A DNA stretch of 64,000 nt from Isoetes taiwanensis. Taxonomy: Eukaryota > Streptophyta > Lycopodiopsida > Isoetales > Isoetaceae. The stretch lies in NCBI GenBank assembly GCA_021234155.1, contig JAJEKV010000045.1, positions 8,109,105-8,173,104 of the forward strand, in the 5' to 3' direction. The translations under genes and the position numbers were made by a program. How positions within the stretch are numbered: the first letter of the stretch is position 1; the number at the start of each line of letters is the position of its first letter. The notes beneath the pieces are model-generated. The model searched no databases. It was given only the letters and a program-made list of their open reading frames with translations, and had not been told where the DNA came from. Of the stretch, positions 35,829 to 46,879 are shown one piece after another.

Positions 35829-37424
35829 TCTTCGAAGGTGCTCTGATTCTTGGTGTGGAAACGAGCTGTGACGATACTGGTGCTGCAGTGGTATAACCTT
35901 ATTAGCCTTTTAAAAGAAATCTCATACTCTTAATGTCTTCTGAATGCTAATTAGTCGCCCACATTCAACCGCAGGTAAGAGCCGATGGACGTGTTATGGG
36001 GGAAGCACTTTCATCCCAGGTAGTTTTATTTATGTAAGGATTGTTAAGTAGCTCAAGTTAACTGATTTGATTTACCTTTCAAGGAAGATATAGTGGGACA
36101 ATATGGGGGAGTAGTTCCTAAAATGGCTCGAGAACGTCATGCAAAGGATGATTGATAAGGTGAGTAATTTTCTCTTCTGTTTCTATGTTTTGACTTTAGT
36201 AAGATTGAAAAGTGGCAAAGGATGGTTTTAGTCAGGTGGAAGCAAAATATATCACCTTTCTTTATGTTTCAGCCCAACATGTTGCATGGATTATCTTATT
36301 TTGACATCCTTATAAGAGATTTGCTTGCCACAAATGTTTGACCAAATACCTTCACTTTGGTGGAGGTTTACTGTTACTCTTCCTGGAAAAGAATGTAAAT
36401 TTCGGTATTCGGATCTAGCAGATTTATTCTTACTAGCAGTAAATTTGTCCATGATATTAAAAATACCTCGTATGATTGCAATAAATGCATAACAGCATTG
36501 CATTAGGGAGGTGTTTTAGCAACCAGATGCCGCTTCCCAACTCACAGCAGTAGAATCAATAGACAAATATGTATTTCTTACTTGGGCGTATTCTGCGGAT
36601 AGTGTATGAAGCACTTGTCGGAAGCTTCATACAAGAGTCGGACTTATCACCGTTGTTTGTTACTATTGGCCCTGTCTCTCCCATGCTTAGATGGTCGTGG
36701 TCGTCATTTGTGGAGTGTTTATCTTATTCAAGAAGTTTCTTTGCTCATACTATCTTGTAATGCAGTTGGTGTGAGAAAGGCAAGATCGATCGCTCGAAAA
36801 TTTTGCTTACCACTCATTGGTGTGCATCATATGGAAGCACATGCACTTGTTGCAAGGTTGCTTACAGTTATGCTATTATGTGGATATCTAAGGCAACTAC
36901 ATAGTCTAACCTAACATTGGCTTTCAGATTAATAGAGACAGAACTCCATTTCCCTTTTATTGTTCTTCTTGTTTCTGAATTTGGTTAAGTTTGCAATCTT
37001 GTTATTTTTAGTCAAGTTTAAGCAGTTGGTAGCAGTTTATTAAGTTAAAATGGTTAGCCAAATCATGCCTTACTGTTGTCCAGGAGGTCACAATCTTCTA
37101 TTAATTGCAAAAGGTGTAGGGCAGTATTTACAGCTTGGCACAACTATCGATGATGCCATTGGCGAGGTATCTTAATACTTAAATTCTATTTTACCGGCTT
37201 AGTTACATTGGGAAAAGGAATCTAATTTTTCTCATGGAAGTTTTACTTTTTTATTTTCTTATCTCCTATGACATGCACATTCTTTACAAACTGAATATGG
37301 CCTATAAATTGCGCAGGCTTATGATAAGACAGCAAGACTGTTGGGGCTTGATATGGGCAGGGGTGGCGGGGCTGCATTAGAAAAGCTTGCACTTGAAGGG
37401 GATCCAAGTTTCTACAACTTTTCT
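35829..37424 (+). pseudogene. GCP1: Qri7/GCP1-type tRNA threonylcarbamoyladenosine transferase, 3'-truncated and frameshifted
   Basis: The family (TsaD/Kae1/Qri7; organellar OSGEPL1 in eukaryotes) makes t6A37 in ANN-decoding tRNAs. Exon-like blocks in order are 35829-35890 (LILGVETSCDDTGAAV), 35975-36019 (VRADGRVMGEALSSQ), 36084-36159 (GQYGGVVPKMARERHAK), 36603-36693 (VYEAL, ESDLSPLFVTIGP), 36766-36856 (VGVRKARSIARKF, GVHHMEAHALVAR with the metal-binding HHxEAH), 36928-36977 (IETELHFPFIVLLVS), 37084-37166 ([25 protein letters not shown]) and 37317-37424 (AYDKTARLLGLDMGRGGGAA). Most junctions have GT-AG borders. An extra G near 36147 and lost bases near 36672 break the frame, and the donor at 36978 lacks GT. 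The C-terminal half, including the conserved SYAGLKT and GGVA regions, was not found downstream. No start codon was assigned. Confidence 0.85.
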
Positions 37425-37830
37425 GTATGTAATCACTGATGGGTTTAACATATTGTAGTTTGTTCTCTAGGTAGTTCTCAAAGGAAACAAAGAAGGCTTG
37501 AAGGTATATATGCTTTAAATTACATTGCACAACCTTCTTGTTTGTGGGGAGAGAATTGATTTTATTGCTAGGCGTAACTTTCTTGTAGCATCCTGATTCC
37601 GTAACTATGCTTATAAGCATGAAATGTAACTATACCTCCTCAATTATCTTTGGATTTTCATTTTAGCCTCTTATTTCCCTTTGTACGCTCCTCTACTTGT
37701 CTATCTATTCTTGTTTCAGACTCAGTATGATGCATACTGTCCTTGACAAATGTCGCCTTACTAGAGCCAGCACATAGAATTTGGAAGAGGAAAAACGAAG
37801 ATTCCTAATGGTATAGCAGCATCCCACATG

Positions 37831-38559
37831 CAGGGTTCGAAAAAAGTGAGGTTAACCTTACGTTTTGTCCTACAAAATTTGCCAATGTCCAGATGTTGTT
37901 GACATGAGTAGGACATGCTGTCCTACAAAAAAAGGATCGAATTGGACTTTGTCCTACTAGTTTTTGAAGAAGAGGACTTTGTCCTACTCTTTTTAAGTGG
38001 AGGAGGTTTTTTTTTTATGTATATTTTATTTCATGTAACTTATCTTAGATATACATAGAAATTCACCTTTTAAATATTAACCAAACAAAAAAGTAAATAT
38101 AATAAATAAAATCAACTTTCTTATATTGGACCCTCTCATTTTCCCTTTTCGACCTCTGTGACTGTTTCTATGTGAACAGAGAAGAGCAGAGAAGAGAGAG
38201 AAGGGGACTATTGCTACTTCCTATTCCATTCCATTCCGTCCATATGGCCGAATAAGGCACGCCACCACAACCCATATGTTGAAATTTAGAAAAAGATGTC
38301 AAGTCGTCAAATATACAATGCTACGCAGGACCATCTTGTATGAAATGTTTATGAAAGTTTTTGCGACATCAAAACGTTGCGTTTTCTTTATAAGATCTCA
38401 TTATCTTTGCCAAGAACTTTTTGTTCTAAGGAAATCGGACTTTGTCCTACTATTTTTGTTTTGGATTGGACATGTCCTCCTAAAATTTGAGACGTCCTAT
38501 TTTTTTCAAAACGAAAAGGATTTTTGTTTACCTCTTTTTTTATAAAATTTCGAACCCTG
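37831..38559. mobile_element. Non-autonomous hAT-like element
   Basis: A 729-bp element has inverted ends CAGGGTTCGAAA and TTTCGAACCCTG. The flanks are CCCACATG (37823-37830) and CCCACATA (38560-38567), an 8-bp target duplication with one mismatch as expected of hAT transposases. Subterminal copies of GGACTTTGTCCTACT lie near both ends, several in inverted orientation. No transposase is encoded. It sits about 400 bp after the last recognisable Qri7/GCP1 exon, where an intron of the ancestral gene would be expected. Confidence 0.82.
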
Positions 38560-38569
38560 CCCACATATA

Positions 38570-41500
38570 ACAATTGTGGAATGAACTTAAAGTGCTGTCT
38601 GAACAGAGACAGATAAAAACATGAAAGATATATCTGAACATGAAGATAAAACATGTTATGTTCAATGTCACAACGCAATTCATAATTGATTTCTCTTAAT
38701 TAATGATTACTTATTCAGCATGTAGCAGCTTGCAGAGTTGTTTCTATACATTAGCCTAACCTTTATTCTTGATCGTGATTTGTGCTTGTAAGCTATTTAT
38801 TGATGAGCTGACGAATATAACCTGTGGGTTTTCATTATTCTGTGATTAAACATGGTAATTTAGTTAGCCCTCCTTGCAAATTCAAATAAGATCTCTTCCC
38901 TGGAGACAATTCACATGAACTTAGTTCCGAACTTTTGATTCCACATCAAGTTAAAACATCATAACAATCTTCGGCAGAAAGCTTTGATGTAAACATTCTG
39001 TTAATCCGATGATGTTAAGCTTTAAATCTTGGTCTTATCTTACGTAGACAAGACTTTTGCTACGATTTATGATATATTGTATTCTGCAGTTCCGTGATAC
39101 GATATGGTTATTTATCAAGGGAACAGATGGAATAGCTGGTGCATTTGCTCAGTGTCTTTGTGGATAACCTAATCTGTATCCGGTTCTTACAGAATTATAG
39201 CATAAAAGTATGCTTCAGTTGTTGTGCTTATGAAACAATTGTCCAGGTGGGTGGCCAAGCAAGAGACAGAATACTAAGAAGGCCCCAAGCCAAGCAAGAA
39301 AGATCGGTTTTTAAAAGTAACTGCAAGAACCCAAGAAGCATCGAACATGAGAAAGTTAATAATAGGGGAAAGGAGCATGGTTTCTGGGTAAGATTCAATG
39401 CCATGATCACACGTTTTGAAGTTTCTGATTTGGATGCAAGAGGCAAAATGGATAATAGACCCGAGGGGTGTCCTTGTATTTTCAGACCTCATTCTACAAT
39501 TGTAAGAATATGGTGTGTAACAGGCCATGTTTCCTTCAAAGTAAAGGCATTGTAGATTTGCAGGTTCATAATCAAGATGATGTGATGAAATCAGTCAAAG
39601 ATGTGGTCGTCTTTTCTTTGCTTAAAGTTTAAGCTAACTATAATAAAATTTGACAAAGGACTCGTAGAAAAAGCTTATTTACTTGAGAAGGTGCTCTTTT
39701 TTACAGCCACTTAGCCAATTGCAGTTGTAGGAGAACACATCAATCTTGATGGTCTCTATTCCTTGGATGCTTCTTCAAAATTATATGGCTCTATTCTGTT
39801 TGCAGCTGCAGATCTGTCGTCGCAATTAACTGCATGTAAATTTGACCATATCACAGGTGAGGTTCTTGTAAACATGCAATAGTGCAAGAATTATTGTTTA
39901 AACATAAATACACTTGTTATGCAATGTTAATGCATGAAGCAAGTACATGCCTCATATCCTGATGCGGCTAGGTTTATTGGGTGAGTTTGGTCAATCTTCC
40001 TCACTTACACCTTTCAGCAGGTTGTGAAAGTTCTTTGTCTTTGTTTCACTTGCATGTCTTGCTTTTATTTTCACATAACCCAACAATCATACCAATAATT
40101 TTGGGAACAAACGATCTACTTACTCGTTTGTTGTGTGCTGCGTATCCAAATACAGAAATTTTCTTACCTCAATTCCTTATGACAACAAATTGCACGCTCT
40201 AAGATTTCTGTGCATATCTGATCTTCTCTCAACTGTATGGAGCCTTATGATCATCACAATGACTATTATTTGAGTTTACACTCGGGAAAGGTATTCATTT
40301 GAGTCTACACTCCGAAAGGCGTATTCATATTGTGATAATACTCGCTACATTTTACAACTGGATTAGGCACACAAAAGCATGAGCAGTAACGTTTGGATAT
40401 TCATATGTTCTAATAATCTATTTTGTTTCTTGTTACATGCTCTTTGTAACTATGGATAAATCTTGTTGACTTAATTATATTAAGTGCATCTCCATTGGAG
40501 ACTCGCGTGGAAGTTTATAGAAGAAAATGCAAGGAAAGAAGATGTGTGGAAGTTGTGGAATGGCATCAGATGCTTAGCCAATGGTAAAGCAACTTGTGGC
40601 TTGATAGTAGAAATGCGTAAATGGCCTGCACATGTGGTTAATTATGTCAACATCATGGTCAACAAGGTTATGTTGGAGAAATTATGTATCAATTTAGAGT
40701 TGTAGGTTAATGCGAGCAATAAAACTTACTTCTGCATCTGTAAGTTTGACGCTAGGCACCTTGCCCTTACCATAAGAATTCTCGAATGCCTTTAGAAGGG
40801 TGGATTTTTGAATCGGACTTTTCAGATCTCGTAAGGATTTAATAGTGTCAGGGAACAAAATCGTCTGGGGTGTTGCATTTTGATATTTTGTGTCTCTATA
40901 AAACATAGGAGAATTAGTGCTTTGAATTAAAACTAGTAAAATACTTGTTTGTTTACTTATATGAGGTAGGTTAGTGGTCGATAGTTGTATTTGAATGTAT
41001 TTGAGTGCATTTTGATCACTATGACTGCAACACAAGAAAAAGTTACGTCAATATCAGTGGATTTATAAGCATCGTAGTAATAGATTATTGAAAACGAGAA
41101 AAATATTGTAGTCTATAGTGTCAATGTATATTATTCAGCAATCTAAGTGCAGTAAAGACATGAGGAAAATGGTGAAGTGTATTATCTGGATCATGCTTTA
41201 TATTTATCGAATAAGTTCGTCATAGACTATATTAGTAGCAGTGCATCTTCCTTTCTTCGAATACGTGTCAAGGCAATATACAATTGCCCATGTGCAAAGA
41301 CATCGTGTCTGAGATTTATGACTATTTTGTCTAAAGCCAGACCCTAACAACTGTTGAACGTTATAGAATAAGCTGGGCGAAGAGGAAGTTGTTTTCTATG
41401 GATTGTCCATGGCAGGTTGGTAGAAAAAATCTACTCTGGATATAGCATAGTATAGATCGTGCCATGCTTCTAGAGTGTTTTAGAGTGTTTGAAAAACTCA

Positions 41501-41920
41501 TGTTCCTAACTTGAAGCCAATGAGACGGCTGCATAGGCAGATTCAATGCAATGGAAACTGAGCATCTCACGGAGCACACTTGTATTATATTTTGAAGCTC
41601 ATTAAGCTAAACTACATCCTTTTTATCTTCAAGATGTGAAAGCATGAATCCAAAAAGAAGGCTAAGAAATAGATTTTCAGATTTCTTAGACACGTTCTCA
41701 GGAATTTTATTAGGACTTGATCAACATGTAAACAAAAGATGGCTCACATGAGGACTTATGCAACATGTGTGATGTCTTCAACAATGCCACGCACACAGCA
41801 TGCTCTTTTGCAACACCATACAACCGCTGCAAAGCACTTTATATATTAAGCACTATAATACATAACAAGTAACCCAAGCACTGATCAAACCTGAATAAAC
41901 CCATTTTGTACAAAAATTGT
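38570..41920. other. Long AT-rich stretch, unassigned
   Basis: Isolated frames (plus 39139-39555, plus 40484-40705, minus 40694-41035) show no domain I recognise and no consistent splice pattern. A possible exon at 39805-39856 between TTTGCAG and GTGAGG is too short to identify. The missing 3' exons of the Qri7/GCP1 gene were looked for here and not found. Confidence 0.4.
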
Positions 41921-41925
41921 GAAAA

Positions 41926-42030
41926 CACACTCTCGGGCCATCGAAGGGCAACCCGTCGTGCGCAGCACCTTGTTTGATGTTGTTTTTTTGCAAAAACCAC
42001 ACTGAAAAACAACATGTGGACCCAGTATTG
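41926..42030 (-). repeat. GC-rich terminus with AT-rich neighbour (inverted relative to 13.0 kb)
   Basis: CACACTCTCGGGCCATCGA through GTGCGCAGCACCTTGTTT at 41926-41975 is the reverse complement of 12999-13045 with a few changes. It is followed by TTTTTTTGCAAAAACCAC and AACAACATGTGG, the same kind of words as in the AT-rich arrays. Confidence 0.7.
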
Positions 42031-42034
42031 GGGT

Positions 42035-43280
42035 GGTTGTGAAAGGATGGTCTCTTCTAACATGCAAAAATAGATTTTTGGCTTGAAAGGCAGCAAGAGC
42101 GGAAAAGCTCTTTAAAGGTTTGGTGCATGGCTTAGGGAAGAAGGCTTTCATTTCCTAGGACAACATGGTGGACTGAATTCACCAAGAACCTTTTTAATAG
42201 GAGAGGCCTCCCTTGAGAGGTCTTTGAGTGGTATTGTCCTTTGGGATATCCATATAATCCCTTAGAATATGTAAGTTTATTTGTGGAAAATATGTAAGTT
42301 TATTTGTGGAACTTAATGACGTTTAGGCACTAAAGCAATGGTTCGAAACACTTTGCCACAACCATATCTAGATACTCTAGAAGGAGATGACTATTCAACA
42401 ATGGTTCGATGTCATTAGACCGTTACGGTAGAACAAATCTAGAAGAAGATAGGCCATCGTCAATTTGACAGGCGTGTAACAGAGAGAAGTAATCATGGCC
42501 ATATAAGTGGTGAAGTTTGGCACAAAATAATACTAAAGCTCATACTCTAGATAAATTAGAGTAAAGTATTGACATCGTTGTGGGGGTTTCAACGCAAGCA
42601 ATCACTATGTATTACAAAGTATGTATCGCGATCTGAGGAAGTGATCCATAGAAGGAACACGACCATTGAGAAGAAGTATTGAAGTTTGATAGGATTAAAG
42701 AAATCCAAACCCATGGTATAGAGGGGTGTTGCATGGCAGTCCCTAGTCGGTTGGGCCAAGAGAGATCCTTTCTCTGGATAATGGGACGAGTTAAGGCTTA
42801 GACACTAAAGAGAAACAACGTTAATTATATAATTATGTTTATAAAATGTTAACCCTTAATATATAACGTTGAATAAGGTCTAATATAAAGCATATGAATG
42901 TAGTATAGATTAAATTATGGCAAGGCCCGAATAAAATTTGTTATCAAGGCATCTACCAAAGGAAAAAAAAAATTTAAAGCTATAGGTTTAGGAATGTCGA
43001 TAACTGGACATTATTATTGTCGCCTAAAGAATATCCAAGATGATAGTGGATTAGAATCCAACTTAGAAGTCTTGATCTTACGTTGATATGGTTGTGGGAA
43101 ACATTCTACAGTGATAGTAAGAACCCTTAGGTTATTCCTACCTCGCCATGGTTGCATAAGTTCGGTGGAGTTGTTGCCACCACAGCGTTGGTTTAGCGAA
43201 GGGTGATTACTAGACATAAGTCTTACTAGAGAAACATAGATACTATAGGTTAAGTATGACAAGAGATTTAGATTCATTGA
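42035..43280. other. Intergenic DNA, nothing recognised
   Basis: A short tandem duplication (AATATGTAAGTTTATTTGTGG twice, near 42267-42310) is the only structure seen. Confidence 0.45.
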
Positions 43281-43282
43281 AG

Positions 43283-43480
43283 GAAAGCTTATCGTGTTGG
43301 TAAAGGGTTTGACTCTAAGTGGTGGAGGTCAAGGGTTCAAGTCCCCATAATACACTTTTATATAAAAAAGTTGCTATGCAGATAAAACAGATTACTATCA
43401 ATGTATAGGAGAAAGATATGAAATGTATAGGCTTTAGTTGGGAGGTTGCGAGTTCAAATCTATATTGGTTGCGAGTTTAT
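43283..43480 (+). mobile_element. tRNA-derived SINE-like sequence
   Basis: TGGTAAAGGGTTTGACTC resembles an A box and GGTTCAAGTCC at about 43334-43344 is an exact B-box match, spaced as in tRNA genes. A second GAGTTCAAATCT B-like word occurs at about 43450. The sequence cannot fold as a full cloverleaf with a proper acceptor stem, so it is a SINE head or tRNA relic, not a working tRNA gene. Confidence 0.5.
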
Positions 43481-43984
43481 ATTGAGGGGACAAAAAGACA
43501 TTTATACAGTTAAAAGACAATGAAAATATGCATTTTTTTTAATTTTTTTAATTATACAGATGCGACTTTGGCAAAATACATGTTTCTTGTTTTATTCTAA
43601 GATGCCAAAATGCAAGTAGCGCACTTTGTGCTCCTAGCCCCTTTTGATGCCATTTTGATGCTGGACGCCGATGCTTCTAGGGTAGTTGGATCGCGCCCGA
43701 CACATTGGTGTAAAAATTGCGTCCATCCGAGTTACCTAGAGAAAGTTATGGCTCGTGGAAACAAGGGACCTCTTTTTTTTTTTTTTTCCTTCCAAAGACT
43801 TAGCATACTTGATTCTAAGGACTCGTGCCTTAATTCCTAACTAGCTTAATCCTCTCATAACTAGTCAACAATACATACTAGCTATGGAATTGGGATAGTT
43901 TAACTTAAGTTAAAGCCCCCTACAACTAACCAATCTAACGAGTTAGATTATGGCTAGTGCAATAATTTGGTCTACCAGAATCAT

Positions 43985-45200
43985 GCTCTGATACCACTGT
44001 GATGCTCCTCAAATCCATACGATTCTCCCATCGTATAAATACAGGAAATTCCCCTCCCATGGCGACTCCATCACCACGAAAAGGCCTTCCGTCTGACTGG
44101 GACCACTTGTGATGGCCAAGTGTCCGGGTGAAGGACACAGAAGTGTCATTCGTCCCACGCCTTCTATGGGAATCCTATATAGCGGAAGCGTATATACATT
44201 TTAGCACCTGGCAACAGTACTAATAAATAATATGCCACCACGAAGGGTGGCCCATCATCATCAGTACAATTAACAACATAACACCAGCATAACAAAGGAA
44301 ATGCACCATAATTAGGGGCTCTACTCTGGGCTCAGGCTCATGGGGGTCGACTGACAGTTAAGGCCTCCGGATAACAGCAGACAGAAGTATAACATGGCAT
44401 TGGCTGGCATAGAACAATGGCTAGGGTAGTCTACTCCATCTGCCCCTCCTGTGTGCACACTTTGCAGATAGTCTGAATCATGCTATGGTGTGGTTGTAGC
44501 CTTCCGGAGATGCAATCTCATGGATTCACCCTATGAGACTACTCCGGGTTACATCTCCCCAAGTCCGATGAGGCAGGAAAGGGATGAATTTTCTCCAGAA
44601 TCACAATGGTTCCATGGGTGTGCTAGAGGATACGTGCCACTAGGTGCACACACATCCCTACCCGACTTACCCCCCTAAATCTATGCAAAGTCCAGGATGT
44701 CCATATAGGCACATATCCTCCGGTCCAGGCACTGTCAGACCCATACCGAGCCCGCATGTAGTGACCGACTATAAGTCTAGCACACTGTAGGAGCCCCAGT
44801 AGCTACGCTCAGCAAGGCTCCGCCCCGCTTCACCAGTTGTGTCCGTTATTTGGTGTTGAACCACATCATAGCATCCACAGCCCAGTGGGCTCTTGTGCAC
44901 ATGCCGCATTTACTGGGATTTAAGGGTTCTTCATAGGAAGATTTCTACTTCTAGATGGCCTTTAGATCTTTACCACCTTTTACCCATACAACACAGGAGG
45001 AACAAAAAGAGAGCTACCCTTATACATCCATCCATCCATAGCTTCGAATAGAACATGAAATAGAGATTAACCCTACATCTATCCATACAAGGGTTAATCC
45101 TATGACTATCTAGGAATCCAAGCTATCTATGTACTAACCAGAATAATAGCTAGGTCTACTATCTCTCTGATTCTCCATCCTTCTGGCTGGGGCAAGGTTG
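43985..45200 (-). mobile_element. LTR-retrotransposon remnant: primer binding site plus probable LTR
   Basis: The minus strand reads TGGTATCAGAGC at 43985-43996, a perfect initiator tRNA-Met primer binding site, one base from a CA that would end a 5' LTR at 43998. The sequence at higher coordinates (GC-richer, without genes, to roughly 45.1-45.2 kb) would be the LTR; its outer TG end was not located. No gag-pol is recognisable on the inner side, so the element is truncated soon after its primer site. Confidence 0.55.
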
Positions 45201-45750
45201 AACAACAGCTCCTCCTCCACTAATCCCTTCCCCAATTCGAATTGGGGTGGAAGCCCCAATTTTGATGTCGCAAATTGGCAAGCCGGTCTTGCCCAATCGA
45301 TTTGGGCCAGATGGTAACTCTAGGTTGGTTAATATTAACTAATCTATTGTTTAAATTTGGTTTTCCCGGCAAGTGGAAAACTTTTTGGATTTTTTTTCCA
45401 GGCAACTTTTTCTAAGGTTTAGGGATTTTTTGGTTCCAGAAACACTTTCCGTTGATCAAAAATCAGAAAGCCAAAGCTTAGAACTTGGTATGATTTCGAA
45501 AAGGGAGTTTGGTTGTGGATGATTCCTCTTTGGGATGATCGCAGGTGTCAATGCATGCATGCCACGAAAGCTCAACATACCCAAATGCCTACTGTGGAAT
45601 AGATGGCATGGAGTTCCGCCCGCTGCTTGGATTAACAAAGATTTGGATTCGAAAGAAGATCCTTCTAAAGAAGGGAGTTATTTGGCATTTTCATGCAAAT
45701 TGGTATTCGACCATAAATCGGATCCACCATAACCTGGGTGATGTTTAATC

Positions 45751-46047
45751 ACAGGTAAGAGGTGTTTCAAGTTTTTTTTATTATTTCTATGAGCATTATT
45801 CTCGTTGGTACATGTTTCTACAATCTCTATATTTGTTCTTTGCCCTAAATTCTGATTGCGAGCATCTTAGATGTTTATCTAGCACTGACAGTAGTCCGAA
45901 TAATGAATTTGTGGCTTTAGTCATGCCTTCCACCACTAAGAGCCCTTTAGATTTTCCAGATGTGTTAGACCATATCTGTCATAGACTAGAAATATGATTT
46001 TGATACTAGAACAGAGTTTTTTTAGGGTATTTCTTCTTCATACTCCT
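45751..46047 (+). repeat. Copy 1 of a 297-bp direct duplication
   Basis: Starts ACAGGTAAGAGGTGTTTC and ends TTCTTCTTCATACTCCT. It matches 46578-46874 at all but a few percent of sites. The start looks like a splice donor (CAG/GTAAGA). Confidence 0.9.
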
Positions 46048-46249
46048 TAGCCTGAGTGCAGCACATAATATTGGTGAAGCAGTGTGTCAAGAGATCCATC
46101 GTAAACATTTATTCATAGCTCAAGCCTACGTACATATTGGCATTTATTTTGTAGCTGTCACCAGAATTTCTGAGATTGATATTACCTTGATATGTACAGG
46201 CTTTTACGCGAGAACAAGATCTGCATAATGCATAGCTTTAACATATGGG

Positions 46250-46577
46250 CTATTTGCAGATCCAGCAAGCAGCTGCAAAGATCAGATTTCATCTGAAAGA
46301 TGTAAATCTGAAAATGATCATATCAAAGACTCTCCAGTAGAAGATTCTAAGAGGAATGCAAATAGCAAAAGTTCTTCAAATAATGTGAATTTATATCAAG
46401 TGGATGTTGAAGGTGACATTTGACAAGCGCTATCTTCACCATTTTCAGAGGTAGTTTTCTTGAATTCATGCAATTTCCTTAGGAATATGGCCATGATGTG
46501 TTTTTTGTTAGGTTACTGATGTGAGGCATGCAAGGTGCCATTTCTTCCAAGATAAAATGATGGCAGAAGTAGACATC
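46250..46577 (+). pseudogene. Possible exons of an unidentified gene
   Basis: After a TTTGCAG at 46253 an open, hydrophilic stretch (DPASSCKDQISSERCKSEND and onward, ending VDVEGDI then stop) is followed by a short piece ending CAGAG/GTAGTT and, after TTTGTTAG, a piece at 46513-46577 reading VTDVRHARCHFFQDKMMAEV up to CACAG/GTAAGA. The junctions fit splice sites, but a TGA interrupts the first piece. I recognise no family. Confidence 0.3.
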
Positions 46578-46874
46578 ACAGGTAAGAGGTGTTTCAAATT
46601 TTTTTCGATTACTTCTATGAGCATTATTCTCGCGGGTACATGTTTCTACAATCTCTATATTTGTTCTTTGCCCTAAATTCTGATTGCGAGCATCTTAGAT
46701 GTTTATCTGGCACTGACAATAGTCCGAACAATGGATTTGTGGCTTTAGTTATGCCTTCCACTTCTAAGAGCCCTTTAGATTTTCCAAACATGTTAGACCA
46801 TATCTGTCGTAGACTAGAAATATGATTTTGATACTAGAATATAGTTTTTCTAGGGTATTTCTTCTTCATACTCC
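46578..46874 (+). repeat. Copy 2 of a 297-bp direct duplication
   Basis: Offset 827 bp from copy 1. Both carry the same short open frame (FALNSDCEHLRCLS), which therefore is duplicated rather than independently conserved. Confidence 0.9.
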
Positions 46875-46879
46875 TATTT

